Assembly: GCA_030637925.1 (NCBI GenBank)
Contig: DAOWFR010000084.1
Location: forward strand, 1-13,243
From: Methanobacteriota archaeon
Lineage (GTDB): Archaea; Nanobdellota; Nanobdellia; Woesearchaeales; SM23-78
Reading direction: 5' to 3'
DNA: 13,243 nt
The stretch's first letter is position 1. Every line of letters starts with the position of its first letter. The position numbers were made by a program, and so were the translations under genes. The notes beneath the pieces are model-generated. The model saw nothing but the letters and a program-made list of their open reading frames with translations. It did no database searches and was not told the origin of the DNA. Shown here piece by piece: positions 1-6,297 of this stretch.

Positions 1-139
1 TAATTAAGAAACCTTTTAACTCTTCTGCTAGCAGATGAGCAAGATCACCCACTTCCAAGGTTATTGATTTGACTTTTTTACCTTTTGCCTTCTTGTTAAC
101 TTGTTCAAGAATCTTGTTTACTATTATTGTCTCATGCAT
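1..139 (-). CDS. hypA: HypA-like nickel/zinc metallochaperone, N-terminal part (runs off window)
   Basis: Reading the minus strand from the ATG at 139 gives 46 residues beginning MHETIIVNKILEQV and continuing through a segment KSITLEVGDLAHLLAEEL to the window edge. HypA/HybF proteins begin with Met-His-Glu, whose His2 is a nickel ligand, and carry the pattern 'KVKSVTLEVGEL' about 25-35 residues in; both are seen here. HypA delivers nickel during [NiFe]-hydrogenase maturation, and the missing C-terminal half normally holds a Cys4 zinc site. The start lies 25 bp after the stop of the surface-protein gene on the same strand, so it is probably the last visible gene of that operon. No clear Shine-Dalgarno sequence precedes it. 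The missing part leaves open whether it is a true hydrogenase factor or a HypA-like zinc-ribbon paralogue. Confidence 0.72.
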   Translation of the reverse strand, partial: MHETIIVNKILEQVNKKAKGKKVKSITLEVGDLAHLLAEELKGFLI

Positions 140-164
140 TTCTTTGTGGCTACCAATGAATTTT

Positions 165-3059
165 TTATTTGTTTTTTATTTTAGTAGCAACCTCAGCAAC
201 TCTTTCATACACATCATTTTTTGCAAGGGTTGATAGTTCTGAATATACTGTTTTTGCTTCCTTATACGATGCAAGGGCTTGGCCAACATTACCTGTGTCA
301 AGATTATCATTTATCTCATTAAGAATAACATTGATGTGGTGCAGGTCTTTATAACCATAAAGCTTGTAAAACACATACCTGGCTGTATCAAGGCCATTGT
401 ATTTTATACCTACAAATATCAGGCCTCCTATGAGTATTACTATGATTGGAATGAAAATTATTCCTTTTAGCTTAGGCGTGTTGAGCTTCTTTGCTAAGAA
501 ACCTGTTATTTTATCATCATCAACTGAATCAGGGTCTATGAAAACAGCTGTTCTTATGTTCCTTAACAACTCTAAGTTAAGGTTCTTTTCAAAATAATAA
601 ACAATTGTTGTGTCTTTTTTTAGCTCAAACTTGATTATTGGGTCTTGCTTTATAACCTCATATTCATATAAGCTTAGAATATCATCTGCTGTCTGAACCA
701 CTTCTTTTGGGATGACTTCAAGAATGAATGCTCCTTGGGTGATGTTATATGTTTTTATCTCTCTGATAACAGCAGTTAGTTCGCTCTTGGTTCCATCTTT
801 GTATGTAATCCTGGCATTCTTGGTTTTTGTTGAGACTACTATTTCTTTCTGTAAGTCCTCTAGGAATGCTAATAATTTCTTTTGATTAAGCTTTTTGCTG
901 ACATTCTTTACCTTAAGATATTCCTTTAATAATTCTGTAAGCTCTGTTTGGTCTATGTAGTCAACAAACGAATCACTGTTAAGGACCTCAATGTTCACAG
1001 GAGTAGTTTGATAAGCCTCTTCTGCTTTTGTGATAAGCTTTTCTTTTTCTGCTTGTTTTTCCTCTTCTGGCAAGTCATTCCTAAAGTTAAGCGTGTCCAA
1101 GTCTCTTATTGTATTCTTGAAAACCTCAATAGTGTCTTTTATTGTTTTTATAATTCCTAGAGCATCAGCTGCTTCTTTCTCATCCTTTGGCAGGTTTTCA
1201 AGCTTATCCAGGATTTGCTCAAATTCTTTAATCCAAGCATTATAAGTCTTAGTATCTTCTGATTCTTGATCATATGTCTTAAGGTCTTCTGATTCTTGAT
1301 CAGCACTCAAAGTCATTTCAGAAGAAGGGTTTTCTCCTACTATAAACCCCCAGGTTTCACTTATACCACTATTACCATTATTATCAATACAATCAACCTT
1401 CCACCTATAAGTCTTGTTCTCAAGCTCTATAACATCAAACCTTTGCTCTGAACTATCCCTTACCTCTATGCTTCCTATGTAGATGAAAAAGCCATCATTA
1501 TCCTCATTAATGTATATACTGCAGTTAAGGAGATTATTATATTCTGCTTTGAACACTAGTTCATTTGTAGGACCTGTTATTCTTGAATTATTCTCTGGTC
1601 TTAACAAGGTTACTTTGGGTTCTGTTATACTCAGAGGTTCTAGGAATATGATGAATGTCTCATCCGTGGTTATGTTCAGCTTATCAAAATATATTGAGTA
1701 GTTTTCTCTTAGGATTATTATTTCTTTTCTTCCTTCTCTTAAGTAATAGTATACCTTGCCATAAGTATCTGTTTGTTTTTGCTCATCCTTAATCTCAACA
1801 CTGGCTCCCTTTATAGGAGCATTAGTAACAGAATCCTTTACAATGATTTCTATGTAAAAGGCATTACTCACATCTATTGTTATACTCTTATTCTTGGTAT
1901 TGTTATAAGAGTCTTTTACAACAACTGTTTCTGTGTAATCCCCTGTCTCAGTGTATGTTATGTTCACCCAGTCATTGTTTACTGTTGAGCCATTACTCAG
2001 ATGCCAGGTATAGTTAAGAGTGCCTGCTCCTCCGCTTGCCTGTGCTTCAAGGATTATAGGAATATTATTTCTTGGGCTATCATCAGCATCTATGTCTATG
2101 TTAATATTGTTCTTGACCTCATAGTTAAGCTCTTGTACCTCTGCAATCCCACTATAGTTAAAGTAAGCCTCTAATATATATTTTCCTTCATAGTTAGTAA
2201 AGGGCAGATATTCTTGGAATGGGTAGTTCATAAAATTCTGAGCATTAACAGGCACTTCGCACTCTACAAATCCAGGTTGATCAGGGCATACCTTTACTCT
2301 TATACTTGTACTATTAGGAGCAGTTATTGTCATCAAACCATACTCTCCAATAACATACTCTGTTTTCTCTATGTTGATATTAAATTCTGGTTCTGGACTT
2401 GTAGTGTTGACTTTGAAGACTCTGGTTTCACTTGTAGCTGAATTATTGGCTAGGTCATAGCAGGTTATCATCCATTCATACAATCCATCACTTAAGCCTG
2501 TTATGTTTGTTGTGACAGATGTAACATTATCACTCTCCTCAACTATTACACTCTTATTAATAATGTTGTTTAGTAGTATATCACAGCTAATATTCCCTGC
2601 TGACGTGTCAAAGGCTATAAAGGTTATATCTATGTTAGTGGAGTTTATCTGAGTGTCATTTGGTGGAGAGACAAGTACGATAGTGGGTTCTATTATATCA
2701 ACAGTTATTTTTCTTTGCTCACTGCTCTCAGAGTTATTAATAGAGTTGCACATAATGCTCCAAGTGTGGGAGCCTGCATTAAGGTTTAATGTAAATGTAT
2801 TAAAACTGGAATTAGTAAAATTATAGCTAAAACTAGTATCTGTGATATTGAATTCTGAATCAAGGATTAAGGTGCAATTAGTAACATTGTCAAGGCTTAC
2901 ATAGTAATCAAGACTTATGCTTAGCTGATTAGTATAGGTATTGTCATCTGGTGCTATTAAATCAACTCTTGCACATACTAGTAAGGAGTTTAGGATAAAT
3001 AATATTACCAGGCTTAGCAGAATTATGCTACTCTTTTCTGTTATTGTTTTATTAATCAT
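165..3059 (-). CDS. Large membrane-anchored surface protein with Ig-like/PKD domains and a cytoplasmic tail
   Basis: The 964-residue protein starts with a signal peptide or signal anchor (hydrophobic residues about 11-29 after a short Lys-containing N-terminus). An extracellular region of beta-sandwich repeats follows: Ig-like modules at about 31-120, 121-216 and 480-575, each opening with a 'LxxPxNxS/T' style strand and ending with a 'W-x-C' type strand; a PKD-like domain near 320-397 (NYTWHLSNGS, TGDYTETVVVKD); and a carboxypeptidase-regulatory-like fold near 400-475 (TNAPIKGASVEI). NxS/T sequons are abundant in the first 600 residues, suiting an N-glycosylated exported protein. Residues 587-606 are a perfectly in-register 10-residue tandem duplication, followed by a charged helical region (607-745). 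One transmembrane helix (about 868-886) precedes a 75-residue helical tail, probably cytoplasmic. The start overlaps the upstream RHH gene by 8 bp. The role is unknown; S-layer-like, adhesive or sensory roles are all possible. Confidence 0.85.
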   Translation of the reverse strand: MINKTITEKSSIILLSLVILFILNSLLVCARVDLIAPDDNTYTNQLSISLDYYVSLDNVTNCTLILDSEFNITDTSFSYNFTNSSFNTFTLNLNAGSHTWSIMCNSINNSESSEQRKITVDIIEPTIVLVSPPNDTQINSTNIDITFIAFDTSAGNISCDILLNNIINKSVIVEESDNVTSVTTNITGLSDGLYEWMITCYDLANNSATSETRVFKVNTTSPEPEFNINIEKTEYVIGEYGLMTITAPNSTSIRVKVCPDQPGFVECEVPVNAQNFMNYPFQEYLPFTNYEGKYILEAYFNYSGIAEVQELNYEVKNNINIDIDADDSPRNNIPIILEAQASGGAGTLNYTWHLSNGSTVNNDWVNITYTETGDYTETVVVKDSYNNTKNKSITIDVSNAFYIEIIVKDSVTNAPIKGASVEIKDEQKQTDTYGKVYYYLREGRKEIIILRENYSIYFDKLNITTDETFIIFLEPLSITEPKVTLLRPENNSRITGPTNELVFKAEYNNLLNCSIYINEDNDGFFIYIGSIEVRDSSEQRFDVIELENKTYRWKVDCIDNNGNSGISETWGFIVGENPSSEMTLSADQESEDLKTYDQESEDTKTYNAWIKEFEQILDKLENLPKDEKEAADALGIIKTIKDTIEVFKNTIRDLDTLNFRNDLPEEEKQAEKEKLITKAEEAYQTTPVNIEVLNSDSFVDYIDQTELTELLKEYLKVKNVSKKLNQKKLLAFLEDLQKEIVVSTKTKNARITYKDGTKSELTAVIREIKTYNITQGAFILEVIPKEVVQTADDILSLYEYEVIKQDPIIKFELKKDTTIVYYFEKNLNLELLRNIRTAVFIDPDSVDDDKITGFLAKKLNTPKLKGIIFIPIIVILIGGLIFVGIKYNGLDTARYVFYKLYGYKDLHHINVILNEINDNLDTGNVGQALASYKEAKTVYSELSTLAKNDVYERVAEVATKIKNK
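1242..1301 (-). repeat. 30-bp tandem duplication inside the surface-protein gene
   Basis: Two adjacent 30-bp units (1272-1301 and 1242-1271 on the minus strand) encode DQESEDLKTY and DQESEDTKTY, differing at one residue. They lie in the acidic linker between the last Ig-like domain and the helical stalk. High DNA identity between the units suggests a recent in-frame duplication. Confidence 0.85.
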
Positions 3060-3333
3060 TCTCTATCTCTTTTATCATCTTTTTTAGTCTTGTGATAAGT
3101 TCTTCTTTTACCAGGTTCTTGGTCTTATAATCAACTCTGAGAATTTTTGGCTCTACTTTTTCTTCTTCTATAGGCTTTATCTCTCCTAGTCTGAGCTTGT
3201 GTTTTCTTATCTGAGCCTTTATTATGCTCCTTACTTCTTCACTTACATCAAGAAAATGATTTTTTTCTGCTAACTCTCTCAGTTTCTGAACCAAGGAGGA
3301 TGGCATCCTCACACTAACTATTGAGGCTACCAT
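3052..3333 (-). CDS. Ribbon-helix-helix (CopG-like) DNA-binding protein with C-terminal extension
   Basis: The 93-residue protein opens with a typical RHH unit: a short beta-strand (ASIVSVRMP), helix 1 (SSLVQKLRELAEKN), a turn with Ser (DVSEEV) and helix 2 (RSIIKAQIRKHK). Such proteins bind operators as dimers through the paired N-terminal strands. Residues 50-93 are a charged, Lys/Glu-rich extension absent from minimal RHH proteins; it may mediate oligomerisation or partner binding. A strong Shine-Dalgarno sequence (AAGGAGGTGG, 3337-3346) precedes the ATG and lies within the last codons of the upstream RHH gene. The ORF overlaps that gene by 7 bp and the downstream surface-protein gene by 8 bp, indicating translational coupling. 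The most likely role is regulator of this operon. A toxin-antitoxin antitoxin is less likely, as no small toxin gene follows. Confidence 0.8.
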   Translation of the reverse strand: MVASIVSVRMPSSLVQKLRELAEKNHFLDVSEEVRSIIKAQIRKHKLRLGEIKPIEEEKVEPKILRVDYKTKNLVKEELITRLKKMIKEIEND

Positions 3334-3488
3334 TTTCCACCTCCTTGTTCCTTTACATACATTCTAGCAAATTCGCGTATGGCTTCTGAGCGTGATTTAA
3401 ACACCTTTTTTTTGACAAGAAAATCTAGTTCTAGAATTAGCTCTTTGGGCAACCTGATGTTCAGCACTTCTGTTTTCTTTGCCACCAT
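3327..3488 (-). CDS. Small ribbon-helix-helix transcription regulator (53 aa)
   Basis: Starting at the ATG at 3488, this 53-residue protein is a minimal RHH/ParD-like regulator: beta-strand TEVLNIRLP, helix 1 (KELILELDFLVKKK), the turn FKSRSEA and helix 2 (IREFARMYVKEQ). I chose this internal start over the longer in-frame ATG at 3569 for three reasons. A Shine-Dalgarno sequence AGAGGT (3492-3497) sits 3 nt upstream; the fold begins immediately; and the longer version would translate the 11-bp DNA repeats into an unconserved 27-residue leader. It is the first gene of the operon, directly downstream of a repeat array that is a plausible binding site for it. Its last residues (GGGKW) are encoded by the Shine-Dalgarno region of the next gene. 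Confidence 0.82.
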   Translation of the reverse strand: MVAKKTEVLNIRLPKELILELDFLVKKKVFKSRSEAIREFARMYVKEQGGGKW

Positions 3489-3491
3489 CAA

Positions 3492-3497
3492 ACCTCT
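3492..3497 (-). promoter_or_regulatory. Shine-Dalgarno site that decides the start of the 53-aa RHH gene
   Basis: The minus strand reads AGAGGT 3 nt before the ATG at 3488, matching the anti-SD of 16S rRNA. The spacing is slightly short. No comparable site precedes the alternative upstream ATG at 3569. Confidence 0.6.
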
Positions 3498-3551
3498 GTA
3501 TGACAGATGTATGTCAAATGTATGTTCTATGTCAGCTTTTTGTATGTCTGA
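3497..3551. repeat. Array of five 11-bp direct repeats (putative RHH operator)
   Basis: Five consecutive units of exactly 11 bp start at 3497, 3508, 3519, 3530 and 3541. Four of the five (all but 3530) begin with TGTATG: TGTATGACAGA, TGTATGTCAAA, TGTATGTTCTA and TGTATGTCTGA. The fourth unit, at 3530, is degenerate and retains only the leading TGT. A period near one helical turn would place bound proteins on the same DNA face, as in RHH operators with cooperative dimers. The array lies immediately upstream of the first RHH gene, so autoregulation is the simplest reading. Binding itself is an inference. Confidence 0.75.
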
Positions 3552-3571
3552 GTTCTGGTGCCCACACAAAT

Positions 3572-3591
3572 AGTATACGTAATCGTATAGT
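3572..3591. promoter_or_regulatory. Inverted repeat near the predicted transcription start (putative operator)
   Basis: Arms AGTATACG (3572-3579) and CGTATAGT (3584-3591) are inverted around the spacer TAAT, with 7 of 8 positions pairing and the inner six perfect. It sits just downstream of the transcription start expected from the TATA box at 3614-3624. A second regulator site is plausible. The AT-rich arms could also serve as a weaker TATA element. Confidence 0.5.
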
Positions 3592-3599
3592 ATTATCTA

Positions 3600-3608
3600 T
3601 GTATGACA
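3600..3608. promoter_or_regulatory. Isolated copy of the 9-bp operator core between TATA box and start site
   Basis: TGTATGACA here is identical to the first nine bases of the repeat unit at 3497. It lies between the TATA box and the predicted transcription start, a position where a bound repressor would block polymerase loading. Confidence 0.45.
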
Positions 3609-3613
3609 CCAGG

Positions 3614-3624
3614 TTATATATAAA
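3614..3624 (-). promoter_or_regulatory. TATA box of the RHH/surface-protein operon
   Basis: The minus strand reads TTTATATATAA preceded by a purine-rich BRE-like stretch (AAAAAG). Archaeal start sites lie about 26 bp downstream, which predicts transcription from about 3593 and a 5' leader of roughly 105 nt that contains the inverted repeat and the 11-bp array. Confidence 0.6.
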
Positions 3625-3666
3625 CTTTTTGATTTTAATGACTTTCTTAGCACATTTGCATAAAGG

Positions 3667-3679
3667 AAAAATATTAAAA
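3667..3679 (+). promoter_or_regulatory. TATA box for the gene at 3703 (near-leaderless mRNA)
   Basis: AAAAATATTAAAA is centred about 30 bp before the ATG at 3703, predicting a start at about 3699. No Shine-Dalgarno sequence precedes the ATG, consistent with a leaderless or near-leaderless transcript. Confidence 0.5.
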
Positions 3680-3702
3680 CCAATTACTAATTCAATACAT
3701 CC

Positions 3703-4173
3703 ATGCCAGAAGAAAAAGACATGACCAAGGAATATGAAACTCTTAAAAAAAAGTATAACCTGCCAGAGCTTAAAGAGCTTGACAAAGAGTTCTGCATTGG
3801 AAAACTAGAAGAAACAACATTTTTGCTAAGAGGTATTATTAATAAGATGAATGAAAGACTAGAGCAAACTCTTAAAATACTTGGAGACATAATCCAGCCT
3901 GAAAATAATCTTGCTAATATGTATGAAGCAGAGGGTTTTTCTGATGATGAGAAAAAAAATATTTTTGACCTCTTTAAAAAGATATCATATTATCACAAGG
4001 AATTATTAATAAATGATTTTACTCATGAAGAAGACTTAGCAGCAGAGCTTATTAACAAAACCTTTAAGGAATGGAAAGAGCTGAAACAAGAGTTCTTAAA
4101 AATACTGGATAAAGTAAAGCAATACTGGAAAAAAGAAACCAAATCAAGACTAGAATTAGGCTATTTTGGATGA
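3703..4173 (+). CDS. Uncharacterised helical protein (156 aa)
   Basis: I do not recognise a named family with certainty. The protein is soluble and almost entirely helical, with no signal peptide or membrane helix. It opens with a segment (KKYNLPELKELDKEFCIGKLEE) and has helical blocks at about 31-64, 80-102 and 105-150. A short acidic motif, FSDDEKKNIFDLFKKISYY (residues 79-97), resembles a cap followed by an amphipathic helix. The single Cys near residue 31 argues against a metal cluster. It has its own TATA-type promoter, and its stop codon (4171-4173) sits at the adk ribosome-binding site, so adk translation is probably coupled to it. A role linked to nucleotide metabolism or a housekeeping scaffold is possible from context only. 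Confidence 0.8.
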   Translation: MPEEKDMTKEYETLKKKYNLPELKELDKEFCIGKLEETTFLLRGIINKMNERLEQTLKILGDIIQPENNLANMYEAEGFSDDEKKNIFDLFKKISYYHKELLINDFTHEEDLAAELINKTFKEWKELKQEFLKILDKVKQYWKKETKSRLELGYFG

Positions 4174-4177
4174 GGTG
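4172..4177 (+). promoter_or_regulatory. Shine-Dalgarno site fixing the TTG start of adenylate kinase
   Basis: GAGGTG ends 6 nt before the TTG at 4184, the optimal distance. It overlaps the stop codon of the upstream gene. The longer TTG start at 4166 has no such site and would add six residues before the conserved N-terminus. Confidence 0.7.
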
Positions 4178-4183
4178 GGTGTT

Positions 4184-4816
4184 TTGGAGAATAACTTTGT
4201 TATTATGGGGCCTGCAGGCTCTGGAAAAGGAACACAGGCAGAGCTTCTCTCAAAAAAAATTAATATCCCTCATATCTCTCCAGGAGTTATTTTCAGAGAA
4301 ATAGAAAAACATGACACAGAGATTGGGCACAAAGTTAAGGAGCTTATTGATAAGGGCGTCTTTGTGCCTGATGAAATAACCAATGAGATTGTTCTTGATA
4401 GACTAGATGAACCTGATTGTAAACAAGGCTTTATTCTTGATGGTTATCCAAGAAGTCTTACTCAGGCAGAATTCCTTGAAAAGCAAAGAGAGGTTAAGGA
4501 GTGCATTTTGATAGAGGTTAGTGATGCAGAATGCATTAAGCGCATGTCTGCTAGAAGGGTTTGCTTTAAGTGCAAAGCAGAGTTTAACACCATATATATT
4601 AAACCCAAACAAGAAGGAATATGCGATAAGTGTAATGGAGAACTTGAGCATAGGCCTGATGACAAACCAGAAGCTATTAAAATCAGGCTTGAGGAATTCC
4701 ATGAGCAAACAGAGCCAGTTATAGAATTCTATGAGAAAAAAGGAATATTATTAAGAATTAATGGTGAGCAGCCAATAGACAAGGTATTTGAGGATATAGT
4801 TGGTGGCTTGGAATAA
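4184..4816 (+). CDS. adk: Adenylate kinase with zinc-binding LID domain
   Basis: The enzyme interconverts ATP + AMP and 2 ADP in the cytoplasm. From the TTG at 4184 it has 210 residues, the normal size for long-form Adk. The P-loop GPAGSGKGT is at 9-17, the ILDGYPRS motif at 84-91, and the LID domain carries Cys127-x2-Cys130 and Cys147-x2-Cys150, a complete Cys4 zinc site. Then come HRPDDKPEAIKIRL and EQTEPVIEFYEKKG, both standard. This is the bacterial-type family, not the archaeal AdkA family, which suggests old lateral acquisition. One oddity is the AMP-site motif: usually S-T-G-D-x-x-R, it reads S-P-G-V-I-F-R (32-38), losing the Thr and Asp. The Arg is retained, so activity is likely but substrate handling might differ. 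The start is discussed under the Shine-Dalgarno entry. Confidence 0.92.
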   Translation: MENNFVIMGPAGSGKGTQAELLSKKINIPHISPGVIFREIEKHDTEIGHKVKELIDKGVFVPDEITNEIVLDRLDEPDCKQGFILDGYPRSLTQAEFLEKQREVKECILIEVSDAECIKRMSARRVCFKCKAEFNTIYIKPKQEGICDKCNGELEHRPDDKPEAIKIRLEEFHEQTEPVIEFYEKKGILLRINGEQPIDKVFEDIVGGLE

Positions 4817-4817
4817 T

Positions 4818-5963
4818 CTAAAGAGGAGATATCAATCTTAATTTTTTAACAATCCCTGGAAGTACTTTCAGTACATAATCTATTTCTTGCTCTGTTGTAA
4901 ATCTACTTAAACTTAACCTTAGGCTTCCATTAGCATCTGCTTTGCTCATACCAATGGCTTGTAGTACATGGCTTGGCTCAAGGGTTTTTGCACTGCAAGC
5001 AGAGCCTGTTGAAGATGCAATTCCTTTTAAGTCTAAATATCCTCCTATTGCTTCTCCTTCTATTCTCTTGAAAGCAAAGTTGGTATTATTACATAGCTTT
5101 TTATCACCTTTAGGACCATTTAGGGTTGTTTCTGGAATCTTAAGCACTTCTTTAATTAACTTGTCCCTTAGCCTAGTCATGTGTTTTATATGCTTATTAT
5201 TTAAGGCTAGTTTTACTGCTTGTGCAAAGCCCACAATGCCATGAATATTCTCTGTTCCTGACCTTAAATTTTGTTCATGACCTCCGCCATGCTGCCAAGC
5301 AGATATATTAACTCCTTTTCTTATGTACAAAGCACCTACTCCTTTTGGTCCATGAATCTTATGAGCATTTAATGTGATTAAGTCTACTGGTTGTTTCTTA
5401 ACATTTATTTCTGTTTTGGTATAGCTCTGACAAGCATCTGTATGAAAATACACATTATGTTTTTTACAAATTTCTCCTAGTGGTTTAAGGTCTTGTATTG
5501 TGCCTATCTCATTATTACCATGGATTATTGATACAATGATTGTTTTTGGAGTTATTGCTTTTTCAAGTTCTTCTGGTATTACAAAGCCTTCTTTATCAAC
5601 ACCAAGATATGTTATCTTAAACCCTTGTTTTTCAAGCCATTTACAGCTTCTAAGAACACACTCATGCTCTATCTTGGTTGTAATTATATGGTTGCCCTTG
5701 TGCTTGTTATTAAAAGCAATTGATTTAAGAGTAAAATTGTTTGACTCTGTTCCACCAGATGTAAAGACTACTTCTTCTGGTTTTGCACCTATTGATTTTG
5801 CAATTGTTTTTCTTGCTTTTTCCAGGGCTTGTTTTGCTTCTCTTCCTTTGGTATGGGTTGAAGAAGCATTACCATACTTTTCTGTGAAAAAAGGCAGTAT
5901 TGCTTTTAGTACTTTAGGGTCAAGCTTGGTTGTGGCTGCATTATCAAGATAGATTTCTTTCAT
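4818..5963 (-). CDS. iscS: Cysteine desulfurase (IscS/NifS family)
   Basis: This PLP enzyme converts L-cysteine to L-alanine and passes the persulfide sulfur to Fe-S cluster assembly or tRNA thiolation. At 381 residues it has the usual length. Visible motifs are YLDNAATT (5-12), SGGTESNN (69-76), His100 stacking on PLP (EHEC), the PLP-binding Asp176 (HTDACQS), Schiff-base Lys202 (NAHKIHGPKG) and the catalytic Cys323 in SSTGSACSA. The short Cys loop is of the IscS/NifS class. The gene overlaps the upstream ArsR-type regulator by 4 bp (ATGA), so the two are cotranslated and probably co-regulated. It converges on adk with 1 bp between the stop codons. No IscU/SufBC-type scaffold is visible in this window. 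IscS versus NifS naming is a matter of convention here. Confidence 0.95.
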   Translation of the reverse strand: MKEIYLDNAATTKLDPKVLKAILPFFTEKYGNASSTHTKGREAKQALEKARKTIAKSIGAKPEEVVFTSGGTESNNFTLKSIAFNNKHKGNHIITTKIEHECVLRSCKWLEKQGFKITYLGVDKEGFVIPEELEKAITPKTIIVSIIHGNNEIGTIQDLKPLGEICKKHNVYFHTDACQSYTKTEINVKKQPVDLITLNAHKIHGPKGVGALYIRKGVNISAWQHGGGHEQNLRSGTENIHGIVGFAQAVKLALNNKHIKHMTRLRDKLIKEVLKIPETTLNGPKGDKKLCNNTNFAFKRIEGEAIGGYLDLKGIASSTGSACSAKTLEPSHVLQAIGMSKADANGSLRLSLSRFTTEQEIDYVLKVLPGIVKKLRLISPL

Positions 5964-6256
5964 TTCTTACACCTCATGTCACAACATTTTTCAACATGTT
6001 TTTCAACTAATCTTATCATTGGGATAACTGTTTCTTTGTTTAAGGAATAGATTCTTTTTTTCCCTTGCTGCTTAACATTAAGGATACTACACTTGGTTAG
6101 CTTTGCAAGGTTATGAGAGATTTTACTCTGTTCTTCTTTCATGGTTTGAGAAAGCTCATTCACACTCATAGGCTTGTTTTTTAGATGCATCATTATTCTG
6201 AACTTGGTCTTGTTGGCAAAGTTCTTAAAAAACTCTTCGTATGAACCACATTTCAT
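5960..6256 (-). CDS. ArsR-type winged-helix regulator with Cys-rich C-terminus
   Basis: The 98-residue protein has the ArsR/SmtB winged-helix layout: helix FFKNFANKTKFRIMMHLKNK, helix SVNELSQTM, recognition helix EEQSKISHNLAKLTKC and a wing (LNVKQQGKKRIYSLN). Five cysteines stand out: Cys3 next to the start, Cys56 at the end of the recognition helix, and Cys91, Cys92 and Cys96 in the C-terminal tail (EKCCDMRC). In ArsR homodimers, N- and C-terminal helices pack together, so Cys3 and the tail could form a metal, Fe-S or redox sensor; this is inference. It overlaps the cysteine desulfurase start by 4 bp, which makes sulfur or Fe-S homeostasis its most likely subject. The mRNA appears leaderless. 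Confidence 0.88.
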   Translation of the reverse strand: MKCGSYEEFFKNFANKTKFRIMMHLKNKPMSVNELSQTMKEEQSKISHNLAKLTKCSILNVKQQGKKRIYSLNKETVIPMIRLVEKHVEKCCDMRCKK

Positions 6257-6278
6257 ATGATTAAGAATTCATAATAAG

Positions 6279-6287
6279 TTTATAAAG
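6279..6287 (-). promoter_or_regulatory. TATA box of the arsR-iscS operon
   Basis: The minus strand reads TTTATAAAC, centred about 27 bp upstream of the ATG at 6256. Transcription would begin at or within a base or two of the start codon, giving a leaderless mRNA, and no Shine-Dalgarno sequence is present. Confidence 0.6.
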
Positions 6288-6297
6288 GTTGTGGTTT

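Noticed and set aside
3052..3488. Toxin-antitoxin module formed by the two RHH genes
   Set aside because: Both proteins look like antitoxin-type DNA binders, and no toxin-sized gene with a toxin fold is adjacent; the next gene is a large surface protein.
3497..3551. CRISPR array or plasmid iterons
   Set aside because: The 11-bp units are contiguous with no spacers and far shorter than CRISPR repeats. No replication initiator gene is nearby, so an operator is the simpler reading.
3489..3569. Longer N-terminus for the first RHH protein (ATG at 3569)
   Set aside because: The extra 27 residues are a translation of the 11-bp DNA repeats, have no RHH features, and the ATG at 3488 has a Shine-Dalgarno sequence.
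4166..4183. Upstream TTG start for adenylate kinase
   Set aside because: It would place the good Shine-Dalgarno sequence inside the gene and add residues before the conserved N-terminus.
4942..5952. Plus-strand open frames of 100 and 150 codons opposite the cysteine desulfurase
   Set aside because: They are antisense shadows of a gene with complete catalytic motifs and have no recognisable domains or start signals.
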